Part shown: one piece after another, positions 36,420-44,645 of the stretch | How positions within the stretch are numbered: the first letter of the stretch is position 1 | Layout of the letters: every line of letters begins with the position of its first letter | The notes under the pieces: model-generated | Told to the model about the DNA's origin: nothing | Seen by the model: only the letters and a program-made list of their open reading frames with translations | Databases searched by the model: none | Made by a program: the position numbers and the translations under genes | Assembly (NCBI GenBank): GCA_015075515.1 | Contig: JABTUE010000001.1 | Span: 1,077,001 to 1,141,000, forward strand | Length of the DNA: 64,000 nucleotides | Source: Planctomycetota bacterium | GTDB taxonomy: Bacteria; Planctomycetota; UBA8742; UBA2392 | Direction of reading: 5' to 3'

Positions 36420-37582
36420 TTCCCAAACCCCGCATCTTCACGCCGGGTCCGACGGCGCCGCTGCCCGAGGCCGCCCTGGCCGAGGCCGGGCCGTTGCCGC
36501 ACCACCGTTCGGCGGAGTTCCGCGCGTTGCTGGCCGAAGTGCGGCAGGGCTTGCAGTTGTTTTTCAACACCCGCCGCGACGTTGTGGTGCTCACCAGTTC
36601 GGGAACGGGCGGGCTGGAGGCGGTGGCGTCGGCGGCCGTTACACCCGGCCGGCGTGTGGTGTGCGTCAATGCGGGAAAGTTCGGCGCGCGCTGGGCAGCC
36701 ATGGCGCGGGCTCTGGGCGCCGACGTGCGCGAAGTGGTCGCGCCGCCGGGCCAGGCGGTAACGGTGGAACAGGTGGCGGCTGAACTGCAGGCCGGCGAAA
36801 CCGACGCCGTGTTCGTGCAGGGCTGCGAGACCTCAACGGCGACGCTGCACCCGGTGCGCGAAATCGCGGCGCTGGTCCGGCAGCGCCCGGAAACGCTGCT
36901 GTGCGTGGACGGCATCACATGGCTGGGCGCGCACGAGGCGCGTCCGGACGAATGGGGGCTGGACCTGGTGGTGGGCGCGTCCCAGAAGGCGCTTTCCATG
37001 GCGCCGGGCCTGAGTTTTGTCAGTGTCAGCGAGAAAGCCGAACGCCTGCTGGAAGTTCGCACGGGCGCCCCGCGTTACTATTTTGACCTGCGTCGCGAGC
37101 TGGCGGCGCAGCGGGCGGGTGAAACGGCATTCACGCCGGCGGTCAGTCTGGTGGCGGCCTGCGCGCGGGCGCTGGCGCGGCTGCGGCAGCACGGTCTGGA
37201 CGCGCTGGTGGACAACGCGCGGCGGCTGGCGGCCATGACGCGCGCGGCGCTGGGCGCGATGGGGTTGCGGCTGCTGTCGGCCGCGCCGGCCGACAGCGTG
37301 ACGGCGGCCTTTGCGCCCAATGGCGTGACGGCGTCGCGACTGCTGGACGAATTGCAGAAACGTCACGGGATTGTGGCCGCGGAAGGACAAGATGGCCTGC
37401 GGAATCTGGTGTTTCGGCTGGCGCATCTGGGCTTTTACGATTACATAGACTGCATCGGCGCGATTGGAGCGCTGGAGGATGTTCTGCTGGATCTGGGCGC
37501 GCGCTTTAAGCCCGGTTCCGGCCTTGAAGCTGCGCAACTTCAGTGGCGTGGCGACCGCAGCACGGGAGTTCCACCGGGATGA
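36416..37582 (+). CDS. Class V PLP aminotransferase (serine-pyruvate/phosphoserine type)
   Basis: 388 residues. Starts RIFTPGPTAPLPEAAL, with VVVLTSSGTGGLEAVAS (PLP phosphate cup), LLCVDGITWLGA, and the Schiff-base Lys in DLVVGASQKALSM. This is the fold of alanine-glyoxylate, serine-pyruvate and SerC-like enzymes, and the substrate is uncertain. The start overlaps the TssB-TssC stop by 4 bp and its own stop overlaps the next gene by 4 bp, so all three are translationally coupled. Confidence 0.9.
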   Translation: MIPKPRIFTPGPTAPLPEAALAEAGPLPHHRSAEFRALLAEVRQGLQLFFNTRRDVVVLTSSGTGGLEAVASAAVTPGRRVVCVNAGKFGARWAAMARALGADVREVVAPPGQAVTVEQVAAELQAGETDAVFVQGCETSTATLHPVREIAALVRQRPETLLCVDGITWLGAHEARPDEWGLDLVVGASQKALSMAPGLSFVSVSEKAERLLEVRTGAPRYYFDLRRELAAQRAGETAFTPAVSLVAACARALARLRQHGLDALVDNARRLAAMTRAALGAMGLRLLSAAPADSVTAAFAPNGVTASRLLDELQKRHGIVAAEGQDGLRNLVFRLAHLGFYDYIDCIGAIGALEDVLLDLGARFKPGSGLEAAQLQWRGDRSTGVPPG

Positions 37583-37935
37583 GCAAGTCAACCAACATCT
37601 ACATTGACGGCGAACACGCCGCGACACTGCAGGACCTTCAGCACGACGCACCCTGGTACTACGGCACGCTTCAGCCGGGCGGGGCCTTTGAGGAATTGCT
37701 CAACAGCCTCGAGAAAGCACCCTGGAGCACGCACCAGGAAGGTGCCACTGAGCTGGTCGCCGGCCAGGACACCGTGGACCGCGTAAGCTGGGGCGAAGAC
37801 GTGGACAGCTCAGAGATGATCACCAAGCTCACGCTGGCGCGGTTTTCCGCCGACGGCCCGTGGGAGCTTGAGTTCACCTGCGAGCCGGAAAACAGCGAAT
37901 CCGGCGCCCACGAACCCGAAGAATCCGCGGCCTGA
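37579..37935 (+). CDS. Small acidic protein, unknown, coupled to the aminotransferase
   Basis: 118 residues, acidic. A short beta strand IYIDGEHAATLQDL opens it, with a beta-rich middle (LTLARFSADGPWELEFTC) and a disordered Glu-rich tail. No family is recognised. The ATG at 37579 overlaps the aminotransferase stop (ATGA), so it belongs to the sheath-aminotransferase operon. A strong terminator follows. Confidence 0.78.
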   Translation: MSKSTNIYIDGEHAATLQDLQHDAPWYYGTLQPGGAFEELLNSLEKAPWSTHQEGATELVAGQDTVDRVSWGEDVDSSEMITKLTLARFSADGPWELEFTCEPENSESGAHEPEESAA

Positions 37936-37961
37936 GCGCCGGCGTTATGCGCCAGAACGAA

Positions 37962-37988
37962 AAGGCCCGGCCGCGAAGGCCGGGCCTT
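37962..37988. terminator. Bidirectional terminator
   Basis: AAGGCCCGGCC and GGCCGGGCCTT pair perfectly (11 bp) around GCGAA, between convergent genes. Confidence 0.85.
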
Positions 37989-38001
37989 GCCGCATTGCCG
38001 G

Positions 38002-38868
38002 TTACTTGACCGCCAGTTCGTCGGCGCGCGTGGCCGGTTTCTCGCGCTGGGCCTGCTTGCGCTGGAGTTCCAGGGCGCGGGCGCGGGTTTCATAGTCCAG
38101 GTCGCGCGGCTGGACGCGGGCGGACTTCAGGCGTTCCTCCTGTTCCAGGCGGGCGCGCTCGACGGCGGCCTTGACCTGTTCCAGCGTATTCATGGTGTCG
38201 GCGTGCTTGGTGCAGCCCTTGCCACGGCGCTTTTCGGCCAGCTTCAGCATTTCGTCGTTGCGCTTGAGCCTTTCAATCTCGCGCACCAGCGCCATGTATT
38301 CGGCCTCGAACTCCGCCTGTTCGGCCGTGACGGCCTGCAGTTCCACGCCCAGCCGATCCTGTTCGGACTTCAGTGACGCGCGTTCGGCGTCCAGGTCCTG
38401 TTTGCGGCCCAGGTACATTTCACGGGTCTGGCCGATGCGGGCAATCAGGCGTTCGGCCTCGACGGGGGTGTAGCGGCTGCCGCGGTGTTCAATCACGCGC
38501 AGGCTGCCGGGGGTGGACGGCGCGGCGTCCTGCTGGTCTTCCAGGTAGCTGATGTCTTCTTCGCACAGGCGCACGATGTCATTGGCGCGGGCCTGTTCTT
38601 TTTCGATTTCGGCCAGGCGGCGTTCGATTTCGGCAAGCTGGCTTTTGAGCAGGGCAATCTGGCGCGGGTAGTCGTCGCGCAGCTTGCCCAGTTCTTCCTT
38701 CAGGTTGGTCTGGCGGGCGATCAGGTCGTCCACTTCGCCCTGGGCCATGCTCTGCAGGGCGCGCGCGGCGTCACGCGTGCGTTCCTTGCCCAGCACGGCG
38801 TGGGTTACCGCCACGACGCCGACTGTGCACAACCCGACAATGAAGACGGTCTTGAAGAAGCGTTTCAT
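38002..38868 (-). CDS. Membrane-anchored coiled-coil protein
   Basis: 288 residues. One N-terminal membrane helix or signal anchor (MKRFFKTVFIVGLCTVGVVAV) is followed by an almost continuous coiled coil rich in Glu, Arg, Leu and Lys to the end (about residues 40-280), interrupted by a short loop with GSLRVIEHRGSRYTPVEAER near 130. This is the architecture of periplasmic or surface rods, but no family was recognised. GGGGACAG lies before the ATG at 38868. Confidence 0.78.
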   Translation of the reverse strand: MKRFFKTVFIVGLCTVGVVAVTHAVLGKERTRDAARALQSMAQGEVDDLIARQTNLKEELGKLRDDYPRQIALLKSQLAEIERRLAEIEKEQARANDIVRLCEEDISYLEDQQDAAPSTPGSLRVIEHRGSRYTPVEAERLIARIGQTREMYLGRKQDLDAERASLKSEQDRLGVELQAVTAEQAEFEAEYMALVREIERLKRNDEMLKLAEKRRGKGCTKHADTMNTLEQVKAAVERARLEQEERLKSARVQPRDLDYETRARALELQRKQAQREKPATRADELAVK

Positions 38869-38956
38869 GGTTCTGTCCCCTCAGCGCGATCGGTATGCAC
38901 CCTGATTGGGAAAGGCCCGGCGCCGGTTTCACGCCCCGCCGAAAATTCCGTGCTGC

Positions 38957-38962
38957 TACACT
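38957..38962 (+). promoter_or_regulatory. -10 hexamer of nadD
   Basis: TACACT ends six bases before the nadD ATG. No -35 or ribosome-binding site is evident. A leaderless transcript is predicted. Confidence 0.45.
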
Positions 38963-38968
38963 GGGCCC

Positions 38969-39580
38969 ATGGCGCAGATCGGACTTCTGGGCGGCGCCTT
39001 TGACCCGCCGCACAACGGCCACCTTGCCGTGGCGCGCGCCGTGCTGGCCGCGCGCGGGCTGGACCGCGTGGATCTTTTGGTGTCCGGCCAGTCGCCGCAC
39101 CGGGGCGGCAAGATCACTGTGGCGCCGGCGGCCGACCGCGCGGCGATGGCGCATCTGGCGGCGCAGGACGAAATCGGCATCGGCGTCGAGGAATGCGAAC
39201 TGGCGCGGTCCGGGCCCAGCTACACGATTGACACCATCCGCTGGCTGCGGCGCGAACGCCCCCAGAACCGTTATTGCGTGATTGTCGGCGCCGACATGGC
39301 ACTGGATCTGCCCAACTGGCGCGAGGCCGGCGAACTGCTGGATCTGGTGGAAATCGTCCCCGTGCTGCGGCCGGGCTTTGATACGTCACTGTTTGAGCGC
39401 CTGGTACCCGCGCTGGGCAAGGCCCATGTGGCGCGGCTGCGTGCCGCGCACGTGGACGTGCCGCAGCTTGCGGTATCGTCCACGGCGGTGCGTAATGCGG
39501 TGGCGGCCGGGGAAAGCATAGAGGCAATGGTGCCGGCGGCCGTGGCAAGGTACATCTACGCCCGGCGCCTTTACCGCTGA
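38969..39580 (+). CDS. nadD: Nicotinate-nucleotide adenylyltransferase
   Basis: Converts nicotinate mononucleotide and ATP to deamido-NAD. 203 residues. GLLGGAFDPPHNGHLAVAR carries the HxGH nucleotidyl-transfer motif; ARSGPSYTIDTIRWL and QLAVSSTAVRNAV (the ISSTxIR motif) complete the signature. The ATG at 38969 begins directly before the first strand and fits the -10 six bases upstream. trmO follows after 7 bp. Confidence 0.95.
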   Translation: MAQIGLLGGAFDPPHNGHLAVARAVLAARGLDRVDLLVSGQSPHRGGKITVAPAADRAAMAHLAAQDEIGIGVEECELARSGPSYTIDTIRWLRRERPQNRYCVIVGADMALDLPNWREAGELLDLVEIVPVLRPGFDTSLFERLVPALGKAHVARLRAAHVDVPQLAVSSTAVRNAVAAGESIEAMVPAAVARYIYARRLYR

Positions 39581-39587
39581 GTGCCCC

Positions 39588-40127
39588 ATGCAACGCCGCA
39601 AGCCGCCGCAGGACCACACCACCGGCAGGGCCGCGGGCAACATGCCGCTGGTGGTGATCGGCCACGTGCGCTCGCCCTACACCGAACGCTTCGGTACACC
39701 GCGCCAGCCCACAGTCACGGCGCAGACCAGCCACGACACCGCCGTGGAGGCCGCGATTGAACTTTTGCCGGAGTACACGCCGGGACTGAAAGATCTGGCG
39801 GGCTTTGAATATGTGTGGGTGCTGGCGTGGCTGCACCTGAACGCGCACTGGAAGACCCAGGTCGTGCCGCCGCGCGGCCCCAAAGTGCCGCGCGGGGTTT
39901 TTGCCACGCGCGCGCCGCACCGGCCGAACCCGATTGCGCTGTCGGCGTTGAAGCTGCTGGGTGTACAGGGAAACGTGGTGCGGGTGCTGGGCATTGACCT
40001 GCTGGATGGCACGCCGGTTCTGGATCTCAAGCCGTATGTGCCCTATGCCGACGCCTTTGCGGGGGCGCGGGCCGGGTGGCTGGACGAAATCGGCCAGGCG
40101 CCGGACGGCCCGGACCGGTTTGAATAG
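39588..40127 (+). CDS. trmO: tRNA (t6A37) N6-methyltransferase TrmO
   Basis: Methylates N6-threonylcarbamoyladenosine at position 37 of tRNA-Thr(GGU), using S-adenosylmethionine. 179 residues. VIGHVRSPYTERFGTPRQP, the signature RAPHRPNPIALSALKLLG and LLDGTPVLDLKPYVPYAD are the YaeB/TsaA/TrmO motifs. The ~17-residue basic N-terminus is not conserved, and an internal ATG (MPLVVIG) could be used. Co-transcribed with nadD. Confidence 0.92.
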   Translation: MQRRKPPQDHTTGRAAGNMPLVVIGHVRSPYTERFGTPRQPTVTAQTSHDTAVEAAIELLPEYTPGLKDLAGFEYVWVLAWLHLNAHWKTQVVPPRGPKVPRGVFATRAPHRPNPIALSALKLLGVQGNVVRVLGIDLLDGTPVLDLKPYVPYADAFAGARAGWLDEIGQAPDGPDRFE

Positions 40128-40148
40128 AGCAAGAGCACCGGAAAAGCC

Positions 40149-41009
40149 ATGCACCAGGGAAGCTGGCAGCGCACTTTGATCATCTACGCGGGCAGCCTGG
40201 TGCTGCTGGTTGCCATGACGGCACTGGACTGGCTGACCGGTCCCGAAGTTCACAGCGAGCTGTTCTTTGTAATTCCCGTGATCGTTGCGGCGTACTGGCT
40301 GCGCCGCCGGCATGTGATCGTCATGAGCCTGCTGTGTACGGCCGGCTACATGGTGGCCGACCAGTTGGTGACCCGTGCCGAGCACTGGGCGGTGGACGCC
40401 TTTCAGGCCCTGAGCAGTCTGGCCGAACTGCTGGTGATCGGGCTTGCGGTGGCGGCGGTGCGGCGCGAACGCGACGCCCTGCGGGCGGCCAACGCGCGCA
40501 TTTCGCAGCTGCTGGAAAACGAATCGCGTCTGGCGCGCACGGACAACCTGACCGGCCTGGCCAACCTGCGCGAGTTTCAGCAGCGTCTGCAACTGGATCT
40601 GGCGCGGGCCGAACGCGACGGCACGCTGTTGAGCCTGCTGTTGATAGACCTGGACAACTTCAAGCGCGTCAACGACCGGTTCGGGCACCCCGACGGCGAT
40701 CGCGCGCTGTGCGGCGTGGCCGATGTTCTGCGCACGCACACGCGGGCTTCGGATCTGGCCGCGCGGATTGGCGGCGACGAATTCGCGCTGCTGCTGTGGC
40801 ACGCCGGCGAAGACGACGCCCGGCTGGTGGCCCGGCGCGTGGCGGACGAAATCGCCGCGCTGGCCGCAAACTGGCCCGGAACGGACCTGGGGGCCAGCGT
40901 GGGCGTGGTCATGCTGCCGCGGGATGCCGCCGACCCCGAATCGGCGCTGAAACGCGCCGACACGGCCATGTATGATGCCAAGCGCGCGGGCCGGTCGCGC
41001 CAAGCTTGA
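40149..41009 (+). CDS. Membrane-bound diguanylate cyclase (GGDEF)
   Basis: 286 residues. Four predicted membrane helices in the first ~100 residues lead by a short coiled coil (RERDALRAANARISQLLENE) to a GGDEF domain from about residue 133 (ARTDNLTGLANLREFQQRL). The active-site GGDEF at 208-212 is intact, and an RxxD inhibitory site (RASD) lies five residues before it, so product inhibition by cyclic di-GMP is expected. It makes cyclic di-GMP from two GTP. The signal sensed by the membrane part is unknown. Confidence 0.93.
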   Translation: MHQGSWQRTLIIYAGSLVLLVAMTALDWLTGPEVHSELFFVIPVIVAAYWLRRRHVIVMSLLCTAGYMVADQLVTRAEHWAVDAFQALSSLAELLVIGLAVAAVRRERDALRAANARISQLLENESRLARTDNLTGLANLREFQQRLQLDLARAERDGTLLSLLLIDLDNFKRVNDRFGHPDGDRALCGVADVLRTHTRASDLAARIGGDEFALLLWHAGEDDARLVARRVADEIAALAANWPGTDLGASVGVVMLPRDAADPESALKRADTAMYDAKRAGRSRQA

Positions 41010-41063
41010 CGCCGGGCCGCCGCAAGCGACGATAGAAGGGCTTTCGCCACGGAGCGCCGCCGC

Positions 41064-42170
41064 ATGCCGATCAAGCTGGTCGTCCGCGTGCCCAGGGGCA
41101 GCACCGTTGAAGTGTCCGAACACGCGTTCACGCGCAGCCGCATCGTGATCGGGCGCTCGCCGGATTGCGACCTGGTCATGCCCGGCGACGAAGTGCGCGT
41201 GTCGCGCCAGCATGTGCGCGTCGAACAGACGCCGCAGGGCTACCAGATGGTGGATCTGGGCAGCCGCAACGGCACGCTGCTGAACAACGTGCTGATCGAG
41301 CCCAACAGCGTGCATCCGCTCAAGCCCGCCGACGTGATCCGCATGGGCAGTGTCGAGGTTCTGGTGCACGCGCTGGAGGCCGGCGACGGCACCGCCGCGC
41401 GCAAGGGCGCGGGAACCTCGGCGCGCGCACCGGCCGTGCCCGCCGCGGCAGTCGCGCCGGCAGCCGCCGCGGCGCAGAACCCGCTGGAGGCCGCGGCACT
41501 GCAGGCACTCAAAAGCCTGTCGCGGGCGTTCACCGGCAACGACGAGTTCAAGGATCCGGTGCAGGTCAAGCTGTTTGTCGAAATGATCCGTGTCAGCCTG
41601 GACGCGATGCTGGAGGGCCTGTTTCGCATTCTGGCCGCGCGCAAGGATTTTGAGGGCGAATTTGACGCCAGCGTAACCATGGCCTTTCAGCGCCAGGGCA
41701 ACCCGCTGAAGCAGGCCAATGATCTGGGCGCGTTCAAGAAGTACCCGCTGGACTGGACCAGCGGCGCCACACCGCTGGAGATTCACGACGCCCTGCAGCG
41801 CGCGGTGAACGACATCAGCCAGCACCAGGTGGGGCTGCTGGCCGGCATGCAGGACGTGCTCAACGCCATCGTGCGCAAGCTGGACCCGGCCGAGATTGAA
41901 AAAAGCGCCGAGGGCGGGCTGTTCAAGGGCGGCAAGGAAAAAGCCGCCTGGCGCGCCTACCAGCAGACCTACAGCGAGTTTCTCAGCCAGAGCAGCAAAC
42001 TGTTCAACGACCTGATTTACCCCAACCTGCAAAAGGGCTACCTGATGTCGCACAAGGAAAAGACGGCGATTCTCGAGTCCGCTGTCAACCTTGCGCGCAA
42101 GGCCGAAGAGGCCGAGAAAGCCGCATCCGAAGCCCTGAGCGAAAGCGACACCGGCATCAAGACCGGCTGA
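41064..42170 (+). CDS. FHA-domain protein of the type VI TagH type
   Basis: 368 residues. FHA domain at about 5-100 with the phosphothreonine-binding signature IVIGRSPDCDLVMP, VSRQHVRVE and DLGSRNGTLLNN. An Ala/Pro linker (105-140) leads to a helical domain (about 145-345, PVQVKLFVEMIRVSLDAMLE, AWRAYQQTYSEFLSQSSKLF) that resembles the C-terminal part of type VI FHA proteins. It lies apart from the fused sheath gene (34692-36419). CACGGAGCG precedes the ATG at 41064. Its stop overlaps the convergent TPR gene by 14 bp. Confidence 0.82.
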   Translation: MPIKLVVRVPRGSTVEVSEHAFTRSRIVIGRSPDCDLVMPGDEVRVSRQHVRVEQTPQGYQMVDLGSRNGTLLNNVLIEPNSVHPLKPADVIRMGSVEVLVHALEAGDGTAARKGAGTSARAPAVPAAAVAPAAAAAQNPLEAAALQALKSLSRAFTGNDEFKDPVQVKLFVEMIRVSLDAMLEGLFRILAARKDFEGEFDASVTMAFQRQGNPLKQANDLGAFKKYPLDWTSGATPLEIHDALQRAVNDISQHQVGLLAGMQDVLNAIVRKLDPAEIEKSAEGGLFKGGKEKAAWRAYQQTYSEFLSQSSKLFNDLIYPNLQKGYLMSHKEKTAILESAVNLARKAEEAEKAASEALSESDTGIKTG

Positions 42171-43617
42171 CGGCCTTTTCCAGCCGGCGCAGTTCGGCCG
42201 CCAGCGCGCGCACGCGGGCGCCTTCGGATTCATGAAACAACGGCAGTTCTTCGGCCGTGGCCAGGGCGCGATCCACAAGTTCGGCCGCGTCGTGTCGGCG
42301 GCCCGCGCGCAGGGCCGTTCGGGCCAGCAGCGCCAGCATCTCCAGGTGGCTGGTGCCCGGCGCCAGACCGGATTGCGCCAGCAACGCAATCGCCTGTTCC
42401 GCTGCGGATTCGGCGCGGGCCGGATCGCCGGCGGCCTCGTGGGCCAGGGCCGCGTGGCACAGGCCGGCGGCTTCTTCGGCGGGTTCATCCAGTGTGCGGC
42501 CAAGGCGGCGGTGGGCCTGCGCGTGATCAAGCGCGGCGGGCCAGTCGCGGCGGGCACGCGCCAGCGTGTATTCGGCACCGGCAAGCGCAAACTGCAGGTC
42601 AGCCGGCGCATCGGGTGTGCACAGGGCGCGGGCCGGGGCCAGCGCAACTTCGGCCTCGTCGGCGCGCCCCAGTGTCGCCAGGGCACCGGCCAGGGTGCAC
42701 CGGGCGTGCGCGGCGTCGGCCGTGTCGCCGCCGCGCTGGTGCGCCTCGGCGGCTTCGCGCAGCGGGTGAATCGCGGCCTCAAGCTCGCCCTCGTCCACCA
42801 GCACCGATCCCAGACTGGCCAGTACGGCCGCGGTTTCGTGGCGCGCGCCCGCGACCTGAAAGTGCCGCGCGGCGTGCTCGAAGTATTGACGGGCCTGGGC
42901 CAGATACCCGCGACGCTGGCGGACAACGGCAAGGTTGGCATACAGGTTTCCCACCGTGCGTTGCGCGCCCAGCTCCAGCGCCGGCTGGATCGCCGCCAGC
43001 CATGTGGCCTCGGCCTGTTCGAGTTCGCCCCCGCGCATCAACGACAATCCCAGCAGCACGCGCGCGGAAAGCGCGGCGGCGCCGTCGCCCGTCTGGGCGG
43101 CGATCTCGATTGCGCGGCGGGCGGTTTCGGCTGCCTCGGAGTGCCGGCCCATTTCGTTCTGGGTGTTGCCGATGTTGATCAATGTGCGGCCCACGGCGCG
43201 CAGGTCGCCGGCGTGGCTTGCCGCCGCCACGGCATGGTTCAGGTGCTGCATGGCCGCGGGCAGGTTGCCGGCCATGGCCTGGGCGATGCCCAGTGTGGTG
43301 TGGGCCTTCCATTGCAGGTCGGCGGGCCCGTGGGCGTCGGCCAGGCTGACACAGCGCAACAGCGCGGCGCGGGCCGAATCAAGATCGCCGGATTCGGTCA
43401 GCAACTGGCCCTGCAGGTTACGCAACCGCGCCTCGGCCTGCGGCGGCGCGGTGTCGGCCAGTTCGGCCACACGCGCGGCCAGATCAAGTCTTTGCGGCGC
43501 GTTCAAGGCGGCGCGGGCCAGTGCATCCAGCGCGGTGCACAGCGCCGGCGTATCGGAAGCGCCCAGAGCGCCGCGGGCGTTGTCCAGCCACTGGGTGATT
43601 TCAGCCGGTGTTGTCAT
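42157..43617 (-). CDS. Tetratricopeptide repeat protein
   Basis: 486 residues, Ala-rich and wholly helical. At least eight TPR-like units of about 34-40 residues, several of the Kinesin-light-chain type (LRAVGRTLINIGNTQNEMGR, TVGNLYANLAVVRQRRGYLA). No signal peptide or catalytic domain was seen, so a cytoplasmic scaffold is likely. The start ATG at 43617 (MTTPAEITQWLDNAR) is preferred to upstream in-frame starts. The last 14 bp overlap the end of the convergent FHA gene. Confidence 0.85.
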   Translation of the reverse strand: MTTPAEITQWLDNARGALGASDTPALCTALDALARAALNAPQRLDLAARVAELADTAPPQAEARLRNLQGQLLTESGDLDSARAALLRCVSLADAHGPADLQWKAHTTLGIAQAMAGNLPAAMQHLNHAVAAASHAGDLRAVGRTLINIGNTQNEMGRHSEAAETARRAIEIAAQTGDGAAALSARVLLGLSLMRGGELEQAEATWLAAIQPALELGAQRTVGNLYANLAVVRQRRGYLAQARQYFEHAARHFQVAGARHETAAVLASLGSVLVDEGELEAAIHPLREAAEAHQRGGDTADAAHARCTLAGALATLGRADEAEVALAPARALCTPDAPADLQFALAGAEYTLARARRDWPAALDHAQAHRRLGRTLDEPAEEAAGLCHAALAHEAAGDPARAESAAEQAIALLAQSGLAPGTSHLEMLALLARTALRAGRRHDAAELVDRALATAEELPLFHESEGARVRALAAELRRLEKAVSRS

Positions 43618-43756
43618 GGCGCGCGGATGTCCCATCGGCCCGCAAGTCGTTGTGGCAGTGCGGCCGGGCCGGAACTGCGGCAGCCGGTGGCGCCGGCGGC
43701 CTGTCAAGAAACGAACGGCCGACGGGCCGTCATTCCCCATACCCAGACTACGCGCG

Positions 43757-43784
43757 CTGCACGGGTCGGGAAAGCGCGTATAGT
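43757..43784 (+). promoter_or_regulatory. Promoter of the CPBP protease gene, predicted leaderless
   Basis: -35 CTGCAC, 16-base spacer, -10 TATAGT ending six bases before the ATG at 43791. Confidence 0.5.
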
Positions 43785-43790
43785 GCGGGC

Positions 43791-44597
43791 ATGGAACAAA
43801 ACGGGCTGAGCCTGGGCGGCCTGCGCGAAGAACTGCGGCGCGAACGGGCGTCGCTGGCGGTGCTGGTGTACGTGGCGCTGGCGCTGACGGTCACCGAATA
43901 CTTTCTGCTGCCGGGCGCGGTGTTCGAACTGTTTCCGGCCGCGGCGGTATCGCTGGCGCCGGGGGTGCATTACGGCGCCTGGGGGCTGGCGCCGGCGGGA
44001 ACAAACGCGCCGTGGTGGGGCACGCTGTTTCCGTGGGCATGGTGGTCCGGTGGCCTGTTTGTGGTCTGGGTGGTTCTGCCGCTGGGCCTGGCGCGGCTGC
44101 AGGGGCTGCGCCCACGCGACCTGGGGCTTTCAGCGGCCGGCAGTGCCGGCAAGTGGCCGGTGTACGCGGCAATGCTGGTGCTGGTGGCGCCGGCGGTATT
44201 GTGGGCGGCCGGTCGCGAGAGCTTCACCACCATGTACCCTTTTCTGCGGCCGGAATACTGCCAGGTCTGGAGCTGGCGGCTGCTGCTGTGCTTCTGGGGT
44301 CTGTACGCACTGCAGTTCTTTTCCGTCGAGTTCTTTTTTCGCGGCTGGATGGTGTTTTCACTCGAACGGCGTTACGGCATGGGCGCGGTGTGGATCATGC
44401 TGGTGCCCTATTGCGCGATTCACTTTCACAAGCCGCTGCCCGAAACGCTGGGTTCGATTCTGGCCGGCGCCGCGCTGGGGTATGTCGCGTTGCGCACCCG
44501 CAGCATCTGGGGCGGCTGGTGCGTGCACGTGATCGTGGCGCTGGGCATGGATGTGCTCAGCCTGGCGCGCGGCGGCCGCTTTCCGCAGGTGTGGTAA
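43791..44597 (+). CDS. CPBP-family intramembrane protease
   Basis: 268 residues, about seven membrane helices. Signature elements of CPBP (Rce1-like) proteases appear in order: VEFFFRGWMVFSLER (motif 1, where the usual EExxxR has Val for the first Glu but keeps the second Glu and Arg), YCAIHFHKPLPETLGSILAG (motif 2/3 His and Glu) and CVHVIVALGMDVL (last motif). The substrate is unknown. A -10 hexamer six bases before the ATG at 43791 supports this start. A strong terminator follows. Confidence 0.85.
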   Translation: MEQNGLSLGGLREELRRERASLAVLVYVALALTVTEYFLLPGAVFELFPAAAVSLAPGVHYGAWGLAPAGTNAPWWGTLFPWAWWSGGLFVVWVVLPLGLARLQGLRPRDLGLSAAGSAGKWPVYAAMLVLVAPAVLWAAGRESFTTMYPFLRPEYCQVWSWRLLLCFWGLYALQFFSVEFFFRGWMVFSLERRYGMGAVWIMLVPYCAIHFHKPLPETLGSILAGAALGYVALRTRSIWGGWCVHVIVALGMDVLSLARGGRFPQVW

Positions 44598-44601
44598 ACA
44601 A

Positions 44602-44634
44602 CCGGGCCCGCCGCGGAGGCGGGCCCGGCGTTTT
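44602..44634 (+). terminator. Terminator after the CPBP gene
   Basis: CCGGGCCCGCC and GGCGGGCCCGG pair perfectly (11 bp) around GCGGA, followed by CGTTTT. Confidence 0.88.
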
Positions 44635-44645
44635 CACCGCGCGTG

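Noticed and set aside
37936..38001. Read-through of the TGA ending the small acidic protein as another Sec codon
   Set aside because: The following frame has no conserved pattern and a terminator begins 26 bases later.
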